Shown: positions 16,366 to 23,937 of the stretch, in pieces | How positions within the stretch are numbered: position 1 is the first letter of the stretch | How the letters are laid out: each line of letters opens with the position of its first letter | From: Gemmatimonadota bacterium | GTDB taxonomy: Bacteria > Gemmatimonadota > Gemmatimonadetes > Longimicrobiales > Gaopeijiaceae | Length of the DNA stretch: 33,315 bases | Direction of reading: 5' to 3' | Assembly (NCBI GenBank): GCA_016209885.1 | Contig: JACQVF010000024.1 | Coordinates: forward strand, 1-33,315 | Notes under the pieces: generated by a model | What the model was told of the DNA's origin: nothing | What the model saw: only the letters and a program-made list of their open reading frames with translations | Database searches by the model: none | Translations under genes and position numbers: made by a program

Positions 16366-16484
16366 GCGTTAAGAGAATTCCCGGCCGTGGAAATTCAGGC
16401 TAGTAGCAGGCGTCGTTCCCTTCCGATCGCCAGCGCCTGCTCCGGAGCTTCGAGCGCATCGTGCCACGCGTGGTTCAAGACGCC
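16366..16484 (+). repeat. 119-bp direct repeat, copy 2
   Basis: This matches bases 1-119 without a difference by eye and lies just downstream of the transposase fragment, so it is probably the non-coding 3' end of that insertion sequence. After base 16484 this copy continues into unrelated sequence leading to the DUF6036 gene, whereas copy 1 runs into the junction element. Confidence 0.8.
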
Positions 16485-16584
16485 GCTTGCGCCGCATGAT
16501 CGATTCAACGATCAGACCGGTAGGCCCGTGGTATCCAGGATCACCAGCTGGCAGTTGTGGAGCTCCAGCTGTTAAGCTGCGGAC

Positions 16585-17103
16585 ATGTCGCTCCTCGACC
16601 GCGCCACGATTACCGCGGCCCTGACCGTGCTCAATGAACGGCTCGCGGCACGCGGGCGCCGTGCCGAGCTGTTCCTCGTGGGCGGTGCGGTCATGTGTCT
16701 CGTTCACGACGCACGTCCCGCAACGAAGGACGTCGACGGATGGTTCACCGATCCTGACGCTGTACGGGTCGCAGCACGCGAGGTCGCGCAGGAGCTCGGG
16801 CTCCCGGAGGACTGGTTGAACGACGCGGCCAAGGGCTTCGTTCCGGCGAACGCCGGCTACGAGACCTGGGCGAGTCTTTCGCATCTGACGATCTCGACCG
16901 TCGATACGCGGACGCTCCTTGCCATGAAGGCGGCCGCGGCCCGCACGGTCGAGGACGCGAACGACATACGCTTCCTGGCGGATCGGCTCGCGCTGCGGTC
17001 GGCCGACGAGGTGCTCGCGGTGGTGCTGACCTATTTTCCTGCGGAGCGACTACCGGTCCGGGTCCGCCTGCTGCTGGAGGAGATGTTCGATGAACGTGCG
17101 TGA
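16585..17103 (+). CDS. DUF6036-type nucleotidyltransferase-fold protein
   Basis: This 172-aa protein shows the nucleotidyltransferase signature: [20 protein letters not shown] followed by DVDGWF, i.e. the GG motif and a DxD metal site. A helical C-terminal half follows ([17 protein letters not shown]). Such proteins are related to AbiEii/MNT-type toxins and antitoxins, but the activity of this family is not established. It overlaps the next gene by 14 bp, so the two are translationally coupled. It lies in an accessory stretch with two classical toxin-antitoxin pairs, just beyond a transposase remnant. Confidence 0.8.
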   Translation: MSLLDRATITAALTVLNERLAARGRRAELFLVGGAVMCLVHDARPATKDVDGWFTDPDAVRVAAREVAQELGLPEDWLNDAAKGFVPANAGYETWASLSHLTISTVDTRTLLAMKAAAARTVEDANDIRFLADRLALRSADEVLAVVLTYFPAERLPVRVRLLLEEMFDERA

Positions 17104-17449
17104 GCTGCTCGCGGCGTGCAGGCGCGATCGCGCGCACTTCCAGTTGCACGTCAACGGATTCATCGACGAGTTTCGCCGGGCGACGGGGGTCGCGCGCGCT
17201 GCCATGGTCGCCGCCGCCCCGACCACGACGGGACCCTTCGAGGGTCTCGCGGCCGCGGTAGTGAGCGCGCTGTGCCGCGAGACCGGCGTCGAGGCTCCGA
17301 CGTGGGTCGCCCAAACGGCGAGCCCCGAGCCGTTCTTCGTCCTGCCGGCGCGAAGCTTCCCGTTGCGCTTGCGCCTCATGCTCGAGTCCCCGCCGCCGTT
17401 CCGCGCCCGCAACGTGTTCGTTCCCGAGACCTATTTGGCGCGCGCCTGA
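17090..17449 (+). CDS. Uncharacterised partner of the DUF6036 protein
   Basis: The 119-aa product is not assigned to a named family. It begins [20 protein letters not shown] and has a central Ala-rich helical part and a C-terminus rich in Pro and aromatic residues ([20 protein letters not shown]). No signal peptide or membrane segment is visible. The 14-bp overlap with the nucleotidyltransferase gene and the equal codon style argue that it is real and acts with it, possibly as the cognate toxin or antitoxin. The next 243 bp to the VapC stop hold no convincing gene. Confidence 0.7.
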   Translation: MNVRELLAACRRDRAHFQLHVNGFIDEFRRATGVARAAMVAAAPTTTGPFEGLAAAVVSALCRETGVEAPTWVAQTASPEPFFVLPARSFPLRLRLMLESPPPFRARNVFVPETYLARA

Positions 17450-17692
17450 GCGCGTCGGGGGTTTCCATCTCCTTCGCGGCCAGCGCGGCGAGCGTCGGCA
17501 GAGCGCGATCGCCTCCTCTGCCGCGGACTGCACGGCCGACAGATCGCTGCGCGTCGCCCCCGGTGTCAACTTCTCCTTCCGTCTCTGCCCCGATGTTTCG
17601 GACGTTCGCCGAGGGAGCGCCCCAACTCAGCGCCGTTCCAAACCTGCAAGGAAGACACCCCCCGAGTCGGGCACGCCGGTCGGTCATGCAGA

Positions 17693-18085
17693 TCAGAACA
17701 GCTCGACGTCGAGCGGGACGACCCGTGCGATAGCCGTAAAGTCCCGATCACGGGTCAGCAGCGTGTGGCCGGCGGTACTCGCGGTCAGCGCGATCAGGAG
17801 ATCGACGAGGTGCGCCTGCGTGCCTTGGCGGGCGAGCGAGAAGCGCGCCGTCGCCACCTGATCCCAGAGATCGGGCGGGGGCTCGAGCGTCGTCAAGGCG
17901 CCGAGCCGCACGCGCAGTTGCCGGAAGGCTCCAGGGGTGCGTGCCCCCGACGTCACTTCAGCCACGATCGGACCCGAAACGGCAGCGCGATCGTCCCGTA
18001 GGAGCGGATCCAGTCGCGCGATTGCCCGAGCGTCGCCGCGGAAGAAGTCGATCCACACCGACGTGTCGACGAGGACGTCGCTCAC
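17693..18085 (-). CDS. vapC: VapC-family PIN-domain ribonuclease toxin
   Basis: This 130-aa PIN protein has the conserved acids in order: Asp7 (LVDTSVWIDFF), Glu in GPIVAEVTSG, Asp in VDLLIALTA and Asp in LLTRDRDFTAIA. VapC toxins cleave RNA, often tRNA or rRNA, when freed from antitoxin. It overlaps the upstream antitoxin gene by 4 bp, the usual VapBC arrangement. Confidence 0.92.
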   Translation of the reverse strand: MSDVLVDTSVWIDFFRGDARAIARLDPLLRDDRAAVSGPIVAEVTSGARTPGAFRQLRVRLGALTTLEPPPDLWDQVATARFSLARQGTQAHLVDLLIALTASTAGHTLLTRDRDFTAIARVVPLDVELF

Positions 18086-18279
18086 CGTTTGCCGGCGCGC
18101 GAGCGTTTGAGGTCGACGCGCACGTCGACCTTGCCGGCCATGGCGCGCAACTCTTCCCGTTCCGCCTTGCGGATGAGCTCAGCGAGCCCGGCGAGGACGG
18201 TGTCACGCTTGGTCTGGAGGGACGCTGCCCGCCGCGCCCGTTCCATGAGGTCGTCGGGGATGTCCAATGTGGTTCGCAT
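18082..18279 (-). CDS. vapB: VapB-family antitoxin (ribbon-helix-helix type)
   Basis: This 65-aa protein begins MRTTLDIPDDLMERARRAA, a ribbon-helix-helix DNA-binding start, followed by QTKRDTVLAGLAELIRKAER and a basic tail that would wrap the toxin. It should neutralise the PIN toxin encoded immediately downstream and repress its own promoter. A palindrome lies just before its start. Confidence 0.9.
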   Translation of the reverse strand: MRTTLDIPDDLMERARRAASLQTKRDTVLAGLAELIRKAEREELRAMAGKVDVRVDLKRSRAGKR

Positions 18280-18287
18280 GCTCGATA

Positions 18288-18311
18288 CATACTCTACAGC
18301 TGCTTCATATG
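18288..18311. promoter_or_regulatory. Candidate VapB operator
   Basis: The 24-bp imperfect palindrome CATA-N5-CAGCTG-N5-TATG lies 9 bp upstream of the vapB start codon, where autoregulatory antitoxins bind. Binding is inferred from position and symmetry. Confidence 0.45.
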
Positions 18312-18486
18312 CTAGAGGACCCCGCCCGACGACGGGGATTCTCGCAGCCGCACGCCTACCCGCTAGGTAGCTCTCCGGCCCTTGTGCCGGCTATCCGCTT
18401 CGCAGAATTCCGGAGACATTTTCCACGAGCGATGCTCAGTTGTATCGGTTGTATCGATCGAGGCGATGGTGCCAAACATATCGTCC

Positions 18487-18939
18487 ATGGCCGAATCGCC
18501 CGTGCCCCCATCCACTGGTCGGACTTCCGCCACCGCGCGGTCCTGGTTCGCGACCCTAACCCTGTTCCTGAGCCTCTGGTTCCTCCTCTTGGCCGGTCAG
18601 GAGAGTTGTTACGAGCGTGCGCTCCGGATCGGCGCCACCGTGATCGAGAAGGGGCACACGCCCGGGTCGAGCGGGACCGGCGGCACTCGAACGAGCAGCG
18701 CCTACTGGGTACGCTATCGGTTCACCACGCCCGAGGGTGCGGTGAAGGAGCACATCGACAGCGAGGTTCTACCCGAGGCGTGGCGCGAGCTCGAGGCGGG
18801 CGGCCCCGTGGAGATCGAGTACATGCCCTCCCTGGCCGACAGCCGGGTGGCGGGTCAAAGGGCCTCGCCCGGGATTTACCTCTCGATCGCCATCGTTCTC
18901 CTCGTCGCGGGCATCGCCCTGCGACGGCGCGCATCGTAG
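18487..18939 (+). CDS. Small membrane protein, DUF3592-like
   Basis: This 150-aa protein has one membrane segment near the N-terminus (FATLTLFLSLWFLLLAGQ), a soluble middle with YWVRYRFTTPEGAVKEHI and GGPVEIEYMPSLADSRV, and a second membrane segment at the C-terminus (IYLSIAIVLLVAGIALRR). The middle fits the DUF3592 pattern of a short beta domain between two helices. Function is unknown. ATG 18487 was chosen because it gives a normal short cytoplasmic start; ATG 18466 is an alternative. No partner gene is evident. The stretch 18312-18486 upstream is non-coding. Confidence 0.7.
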   Translation: MAESPVPPSTGRTSATARSWFATLTLFLSLWFLLLAGQESCYERALRIGATVIEKGHTPGSSGTGGTRTSSAYWVRYRFTTPEGAVKEHIDSEVLPEAWRELEAGGPVEIEYMPSLADSRVAGQRASPGIYLSIAIVLLVAGIALRRRAS

Positions 18940-19027
18940 GCACACGAGGGCCGAGCGACTACCCACTGCTCGCCCACCTCGCTACCAAGAAACAGCCGCC
19001 CGCCGGTGAAGGGGGTGGGCGGGGTTA

Positions 19028-19226
19028 AGCTTCGGCGCGGCCGAATTGCTGGAATCGCTCGGCCACGAGGTCGAGGCGAGCACTCCCGAGGCGCTCGACG
19101 ATGCCGCGTTGAGCTCAGCCTTCGGCAAGGTCGTAGCCGGCGGCGCGGCGCGACAGGCCGCGACGGTCGAGCAGATGCTCGGGCGCGCGGTCGAGCCCGA
19201 CGATTTCGACGAATGGACGTGGTTCC
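19028..19226 (+). pseudogene. Amidase family, internal fragment
   Basis: The frame reads GAAELLESLGHEVEASTPEA, then LSSAFGKVVAGGAARQAATV and LGRAVEPDDFDEWTW. This is the section of amidase-signature enzymes just after the catalytic half, where the substrate pocket helices lie. It has no start of its own and ends exactly at junction element copy 4, where the frame passes into an IS66 fragment. About 66 residues of a protein of about 470 remain, without the Ser-Ser-Lys triad. Confidence 0.65.
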
Positions 19227-19268
19227 TGAAGCTTTACGTCAACTCAGCCGCTTATACTGACTATCCTC
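19227..19268 (+). repeat. Junction element copy 4 (42 nt)
   Basis: This short copy runs from TGAAGCTTTACGTCAACTC to CTTATACTGACTATCCTC and is read through in one frame as LKLYVNSAAYTDYPL. It separates an amidase fragment from an IS66 transposase fragment, neither of which continues on the other side. Confidence 0.85.
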
Positions 19269-19628
19269 TCGAGGGGATCCGAGACTGGCTCCTCAGCCGC
19301 ACGGTGCTGCCGCGTTCTTCGTTCGGGAGAGCCATCGGCTACACGCTCGAGCTCTGGCCGGGTCTCAAGAGGTTTCTCACCGACCCGGCGATCCCGATCG
19401 ACAACAACCAGACCGAGCGGGCGCTGCGCGGCGTAGCGGTCGGCCGCAAGAACCACTACGGGTCGCGCTCCCAGCGGGGGACCGAGGTCGCGGCGCTTTT
19501 TCTACAGCCTCATCGAGTCGTCCAAGCTCGCCGCAATCGAGCCGAGCCGCTATCTCGCCGAGGCTGCACGCCGCGCCATCGAGAATTCCGGCACCGTCAC
19601 TCTGCCGCGCCATCTCCCGCAGGCCTAG
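19269..19628 (+). pseudogene. IS66-family transposase, C-terminal fragment with frameshift
   Basis: The C-terminal signature is clear: GRAIGYTLELWPGLKRFLTD, IPIDNNQTERALRGVAVGRK and NHYGSRSQRGTEVAAL. One extra T in a run of five (19497-19501) shifts the frame; on the other side homology resumes as FYSLIESSKLAAIEPSRYL and ends at a TAG at 19626. The N-terminal two thirds, with most catalytic acids, are missing at the junction element. No accessory IS66 genes are present. Confidence 0.85.
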
Positions 19629-19830
19629 GCTCCCCGTCCACCTCCCGGCCCCTCCCATCGGCGCCGATTCTCGGCGATTCCCTCACGGCATGCTACACGG
19701 GGGACGGCGAGCACTTACACTTGATCTACGACCAATCCGCGCCATACAGCGAGATCAGGCCAGCGGTCACCCGACCGCCGCTTGAGGAACGGTGGCCGCG
19801 CGGGCGTGGTGTCTAGCACGAAACACGACA

Positions 19831-20163
19831 TCAAGTAGATGCCTCCTTCCGCCAGGTTCCGTGCACGAAGCTCCCCAGCAGCCAAGCCGCGCGCGCTATG
19901 TCGTCGAGGATCAGCGTGAGCCAGATCCAGATCAGCGGCAGGTGCCACACGTTGGCCGCCAGGAAGGCGAGCGGGACGCGGAACAGCCAGTTGCCGACGA
20001 AGGCGGCGTAGAGGGCATGACGGTGTCGCCTGCGCCGCGGAAGGCGCCCGCCAGCGTGAAGTGGAGCTGCATGGCGGGCTGCGCCAGCGAGAGGCGCAGC
20101 ATGAAGGGGCCGAGCGCGGCCACGGTCTGCTTGTCCACGGTGAAGGGCGCCGCCAAGGGTGGA
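19831..20163 (-). pseudogene. MATE-family efflux transporter, C-terminal fragment with frameshift
   Basis: Two adjoining frames together give the last helices of a MATE transporter: VDKQTVAALGPFMLRLSLAQ, LHFTLAGAFRGAGDTVMP, then after a one-base shift near 20011-20022 ALYAAFVGNWLFRVPLAFLA and DDIARAAWLLGSFVHGTWRK. About 110 of the usual 450 residues remain. The upstream breakpoint is near 20163, just before the divergent glycosyltransferase fragment. The 200 bp between the IS66 remnant and this fragment hold nothing recognisable. Confidence 0.7.
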
Positions 20164-20211
20164 GTTCCTGGATGCACCCCTTCGGGCGCAGGGAGGCGGT
20201 AGGCTAAGCGG

Positions 20212-20607
20212 GTGCCCGTCGAAGTGTCCTTCGTCATGCCTTGCCTCGACGAGGCGGCCACCGTGGAGCGCTGCATTCGCGCCGCGCAGCGCTGCATCGA
20301 ACGACACGGGCTCGCTGCCGAGATCATCGTCGCGGACAACGGGAGCCGCGACGGCTCCCAGGCGATCGCCGCGCGGGCCGGCGCCCGGGTGGTGTCGGTA
20401 CGTGACCGGGGCTACGGGAACGCCCTGCTCGGCGGCTTCGAGGCCGCGCGCGGAAGATGGCTGATCATGGGCGACACCGACGAGAGCTACGACTTCGCGG
20501 AGGCGATGCCGATGATCGAGGCGCTGCGCGCCGGCGCCGATCTCGTGATGGGCTCGCGCTTCAAGGGCCGAATCGAGCGCGGCGCGATGCCCTTCCTGCA
20601 CCGTTGG
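20212..20607 (+). pseudogene. Family 2 glycosyltransferase, N-terminal half
   Basis: The GTG-started frame is a dolichyl-phosphate mannosyltransferase-like GT2 domain: VSFVMPCLDEAATVERCIRA, EIIVADNGSRDGSQAIA, RGYGNALLGGFEAARGRW, the metal motif MGDTDESYDF and LVMGSRFKGRIERGAMPFLH. Homology stops at HRW (20607). The missing C-terminal half lies on the opposite strand directly downstream (20608-21003). Such enzymes move a sugar to a polyprenyl phosphate or lipid at the membrane. Confidence 0.8.
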
Positions 20608-21003
20608 CCATGGTGTGGACGCCGAACGCAACCCCGAGCCACTCGCGCTCGCCGCCCGCCAGCGAGGCCAGGGCCACCGCGCCGATCAGCATGAGCGCGA
20701 GACCCGGCAGCAGCAGAACGAAGCGCGGCGAGAGAACCACCATGAAGCGGAGGTGACGCCAACCGTCGCGCCAGGTCCGGAGATGGGGCGGTCGCCCCCG
20801 GCCATCAAGATGGAGCGTGATGGGCACCTCGACGATGCGCAGCTTCCGCGCCGCCGCTTTCACGACCATCTCCGTCGCGATCTCCATGCCACCCGTTCGC
20901 AGCTCCAGCTTTCGAAGGGCTTCCTGCGACAGCCCGCGCATTCCGCAGTGAAAGTCCGAAACGGGCGCATGGAAGAGCCGGCGACCGATCAGGCTGATGA
21001 GCA
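20608..21003 (-). pseudogene. Family 2 glycosyltransferase, C-terminal half, inverted
   Basis: On the minus strand the frame reads SLIGRRLFHAPVSDFHCGMR, GMEIATEMVVKAAARKLRIV, EVPITLHLDGRGRPPHLRTW and then a membrane segment (FVLLLPGLALMLIGAVALAS). This is the C-terminal half of the same DPM1-like family as the fragment at 20212-20607, and it picks up about where that one stops. Inverting the segment would nearly restore one gene, with a few residues missing. It has no start codon of its own; the longer ORF upstream is an artefact. Confidence 0.8.
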
Positions 21004-21008
21004 AGTGC

Positions 21009-21214
21009 GAAGAGATCGCCGCGGAGATCTGCAAGAGCGCGCCGCTCGCGGTCCAGCGCATCAAGCAAGCGGCGCTTCGTGGTCTCGATCGTCCGCTCGC
21101 CGAGGGCTGAAGCTCGAGCGCGAGCTCTACGAATGGTTGCAGGGAACCGAGGATGCCCGCGAAGGGGCACGGGCGTTCGCGGAAAAGCGGCCACCGCGGT
21201 GGCGAACAAAGTAG
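21009..21214 (+). pseudogene. Enoyl-CoA hydratase/isomerase, C-terminal fragment with frameshift
   Basis: The first frame gives EEIAAEICKSAPLAVQRIKQ and AALRGLDRPLAEG then a stop. After a one-base deletion near 21105-21111 the next frame continues LKLERELYEWLQGTEDAREG and ends ARAFAEKRPPRW. Both match the C-terminal helices of crotonase-fold enzymes, including the trimer interface and the FAEKRxPxW end. The N-terminal part with the oxyanion hole and Glu residues is absent; a piece of glycosyltransferase lies there instead. Confidence 0.75.
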
Positions 21215-21247
21215 GCGCTCCGGCGAACGGCACGGGAGAGATGAGCC

Positions 21248-22123
21248 ATGGCGATTCGCAGTGCCGCGGTCGGGACGACCTCCGAGCCGGCGCGTCTCGA
21301 GGTCACGACGCGGCTCACTCAGGCGTACGCCGCCGGGCTCGGCGATTGTAACCGGCGCTATCTCGACGACGCCGCAGAGCGTGTGATCGCGCCGCCCGCT
21401 TTCTGCGTCTCGTTCGAGTGGCCGGTGTTCCTCGCTCTCACCAGCATGGAGCCGCTCGGCGCCGACCGCGCGATTCGCCTGCGCGGCGTGCACGCGCTGC
21501 AGGACTCGACGTTCCGATGCCCGGTTCGTCCGGGCGACGTGCTCGTCACCACCGCGAAGATCGTCGAGGTGCGAGCCACGCGTGCGGGCGCGTGGGCCCT
21601 CGCGCGGCTCGATACCGTGGCAGAGAAAAGCGGCGAGCCCGTGGTGACGTCGTACTATGGCAGCATCTACCGCGGCATCGCCGTCGACGGCCCTGACGTG
21701 CGCAGCGACGCGCCGCCGGCGTTCCCGGAGGGCGCGCCCGTGCGGTTCACCGAGAAGGTCGAGATCCCGGTCCGACGCGAGGCCGCGCACGTCTACACGG
21801 AGTGCGCGCGGATCTGGAACCCGATCCACACCGAGCGGTGCGTGGCATTGGAGGCAGGCCTCCCGGACATCCTCCTCCACGGGACGGCGACGTGGGCGCT
21901 CGCCGCGCGTGAGATCGTCGACCGCTTCGCCGGCGGCGACCCGCTCCGCCTCCGCCGCCTCGCCGGCCAGTTCCGCGCGCAGGTCATCCCGGGCTGGACG
22001 ATCGTCTTCGAGGCGGGGCGTGCCGGCGAGCGCGTGGAATTCGTCGTGCGAAACGAGAAGGGCGAGCCGGCGATCGCCGGCGGCCGGGCGTCGGTCGACG
22101 GCGGGATGCGCGCGGGGCGATGA
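21248..22123 (+). CDS. Two-domain MaoC-family enoyl-CoA hydratase
   Basis: This intact 291-aa double hot-dog protein has an N-terminal FAS1-like half (YAAGLGDCNRRYLDDAAERV, IAPPAFCVSF) and a C-terminal catalytic half with ARIWNPIHTERCVALEAGLP and DILLHGTATWALAA, which contain the Asn-Pro-Ile-His hydratase motif and the conserved HG. It should hydrate an enoyl-CoA or dehydrate a 3-hydroxyacyl-CoA. ATG 21248 follows GGGAGAG. The 34-bp gap from the enoyl-CoA hydratase remnant suggests the two once belonged to one beta-oxidation-like unit. Confidence 0.9.
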   Translation: MAIRSAAVGTTSEPARLEVTTRLTQAYAAGLGDCNRRYLDDAAERVIAPPAFCVSFEWPVFLALTSMEPLGADRAIRLRGVHALQDSTFRCPVRPGDVLVTTAKIVEVRATRAGAWALARLDTVAEKSGEPVVTSYYGSIYRGIAVDGPDVRSDAPPAFPEGAPVRFTEKVEIPVRREAAHVYTECARIWNPIHTERCVALEAGLPDILLHGTATWALAAREIVDRFAGGDPLRLRRLAGQFRAQVIPGWTIVFEAGRAGERVEFVVRNEKGEPAIAGGRASVDGGMRAGR

Positions 22124-22205
22124 AGGAAGCAGCAACGGCTCATCGGTCTGGTGGCAGCGCTCCGTGAGGGCCTGCACGCTTCGCCGGAGCTGACGGCCGA
22201 CTTCA

Positions 22206-23219
22206 TCACGTGTGGAGCTCGACGACATCGCCGTCTTCCACCACGTGCTCACGCCCGACCTGCTGTCCATCGAAGCCGGACTTGCCCCAGACGCGCGCGT
22301 AGCGCAGGGTGCGCGCGACGTCCTTGTGGACGAGCCGCGCAACGTCCTCGACCGTCTGCCCGCGGCGCAGGGTGAAGGGGCGCTCACGGTCCGGAGGGCG
22401 ACCGGGTGTCTTGGTGTACACGCGCGCGATCCGCAAATTGCGAAACAGAAAGGGCCCGAGCTCCCCGAGCCCGTGGCCGGTCGCGGCCGACACCGCCAGC
22501 GCCGGATAGTGGAGGCCGGTCAGCTCGCGGAAGACTTCGAGATCCTCTTCCGGATCGCCGAGCCGGTCCGACTTGTTGTCGAGCAGCAGCGTGGGCAGCT
22601 TCACCCCGAAGACGTCATCGCTCGACTCCCGCCAACCACCGGCCGGTTCCCAGCGTTCGCTCAACGCCACGTGTCGCTCCCGCAAGACTTCGTGCAGCGC
22701 CTGAACCTGTTCGACGCAAGCGGGATCGCTCAGATCCACCACGAGCAGAGCACCATCGGCGCTCTGCAGTGCATCCGCGATCCAGGGCAGCGGATGCTCG
22801 GGCGCGATCGCCGGCAGATCGACGAGCTGAAAGTGGATGTCTGCGTACGGCATCATCCCCGGCTCGGGGTACAGCGTCGTGAAGGGGTAGGATGCCACGT
22901 GCGCGTTCGAGGCAGTCAGGCGCGCGTGCAACGAGGACTTGCCCGAGTTGGGCGGACCGAGCAGCGCAATCTGCGCGGCGCCCTCTGGGCGCGTCACGAT
23001 GGCGGGGCCGCCGCGCGCGCCTCCCTTCTTGTGTCCCTCGAGCTCCTCGGAAAGCTCCCGGATCCGGCGCTTGATGTCTCCCTGCAGGTGGTCCGTGCCC
23101 TTGTGCTTGGGGATCACGCGCAGCATCTCGCGCAACCACCCCAGGCGCTCCTTGGGATCTCGCGCCTTGCGAAAGTTCGCTTCGGCGGCCTTGAACTCCG
23201 GGGACAGGTTCGCTGGCAT
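22206..23219 (-). CDS. DRG/OBG-like GTPase with C-terminal TGS domain
   Basis: This 337-aa protein has an N-terminal helical region resembling DRG proteins (ANFRKARDPKERLGWLREML and HLQGDIKRRIRELSEELEGH), the P-loop GPPNSGKS (88-95), a switch region with FTTLYPEPG and LVDLPAIAPEH (DxPx in place of DxxG), LLLDNKSDR as G4, and a C-terminal TGS domain (PFTLRRGQTVEDVARLVHKD). DRG-type GTPases bind ribosomes or tRNA-like substrates. Most known DRGs are archaeal or eukaryotic, so a bacterial DRG-like protein is notable, though scattered bacterial relatives exist. It is convergent with the MaoC gene. The start ATG at 23219 has only a weak site upstream. Confidence 0.85.
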   Translation of the reverse strand: MPANLSPEFKAAEANFRKARDPKERLGWLREMLRVIPKHKGTDHLQGDIKRRIRELSEELEGHKKGGARGGPAIVTRPEGAAQIALLGPPNSGKSSLHARLTASNAHVASYPFTTLYPEPGMMPYADIHFQLVDLPAIAPEHPLPWIADALQSADGALLVVDLSDPACVEQVQALHEVLRERHVALSERWEPAGGWRESSDDVFGVKLPTLLLDNKSDRLGDPEEDLEVFRELTGLHYPALAVSAATGHGLGELGPFLFRNLRIARVYTKTPGRPPDRERPFTLRRGQTVEDVARLVHKDVARTLRYARVWGKSGFDGQQVGREHVVEDGDVVELHT

Positions 23220-23246
23220 GGATCTGGTGAAGACCGTGCGCGGCCG

Positions 23247-23545
23247 TCAGCGCGCGGCGAACAGGGCGGCTACGCGGGGGATTCCTTCCGCCATACGCGC
23301 CCCCGTACCAGCAGAGGTCCTTGCCGGAGCAGAGCACGACGCGGGCGCGCGGCAGGGCGGCGCGGAGATCCTGCGCGTCACGCTCGGTGAAGGCGCAGGG
23401 CTCGTCGGGGAGAAGGACGAGTTCGGGCTCGCGGCGCTCACAACCTCCTCGATCGTGATCCGCGGGTAGCGCGTGTCGCGGACCTTCGCGCACGGGGTGC
23501 GCGAGGCGATCGCGGAGAAGTCACGCTCCGGTGGGGCAACGTTTG
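23247..23545 (-). pseudogene. Helical-backbone metal receptor (BtuF/FepB-like), C-terminal fragment with two frameshifts
   Basis: Three consecutive frames combine into one homology: KVRDTRYPRITIEEVVSA, then ELVLLPDEPCAFTERDAQDL with RAALPRARVVLCSGKDLCWY, then GARMAEGIPRVAALFAAR and a stop. The second shift falls in a run of five C (23300-23304 on the plus strand), where four would restore the frame; the first is a one-base loss near 23431-23437. The two shifts nearly compensate. The sequence resembles the C-terminal lobe of periplasmic binding proteins for cobalamin, haem or iron. Bases 23546-23837 upstream hold no recognisable gene. Confidence 0.6.
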
Positions 23546-23837
23546 ATCTCGAGAGACGCGTCGCCTGGGAAGCTGGGGCGGTAAAGACGCCCAGGCCGCC
23601 GGAAGATATCGTGAACGAAGCGAAATCAAACCGTTGGCCCCAAGCTCGTGGCGGCGGACCCCACGATGGCCCTCGTAATCCCGTCCCGACCCGGAAAACC
23701 CGGAACCGTTCCGGATTGACCCGCGGCTCCGCCATGCGAGCGATTCGGACGAGTCGGCCTCCGCGACGGGATGGCCCGAAAGTCGTTCCGAGAGTCGCCG
23801 GCGTCGGCGCCGGCCGATCGGGCAGGGCGCACGTGGG

Positions 23838-23937
23838 AGCCGAACAGTAGATGCGGAATGGCTGGTACGCGTCAATGAGTCGCCGGACAATCTCCGCGAG
23901 ATTGGCGTCCTTGATGGCTTCCTGCCTCACGCACATC
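23838..23937 (-). pseudogene. MNT-type nucleotidyltransferase, N-terminal remnant
   Basis: The minus strand reads NLAEIVRRLIDAYQPFRIY and, after a one-base shift, LFGSHVR, the GS motif at the start of small MNT-type nucleotidyltransferases. Only about 33 residues remain, and no DxD motif is recognisable beyond. The remnant begins exactly where the IS110 fragment ends, so that breakpoint may have destroyed the gene. Confidence 0.4.

Noticed and set aside
17376..17687. A 103-codon minus-strand frame beside the vapC gene
   Set aside because: Overlaps the DUF6036 partner gene, has no homology and no ribosome site; composition looks random.
19020..19034. A possible extra partial junction element at GTTAAGCTTCGG
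   Set aside because: Shares little more than AAGCTTC with the element; chance similarity cannot be excluded.
20561..22387. A 608-codon minus-strand frame
   Set aside because: Only its last part (20608-21003) is real glycosyltransferase sequence; the rest is antisense to the MaoC and enoyl-CoA hydratase sequences.
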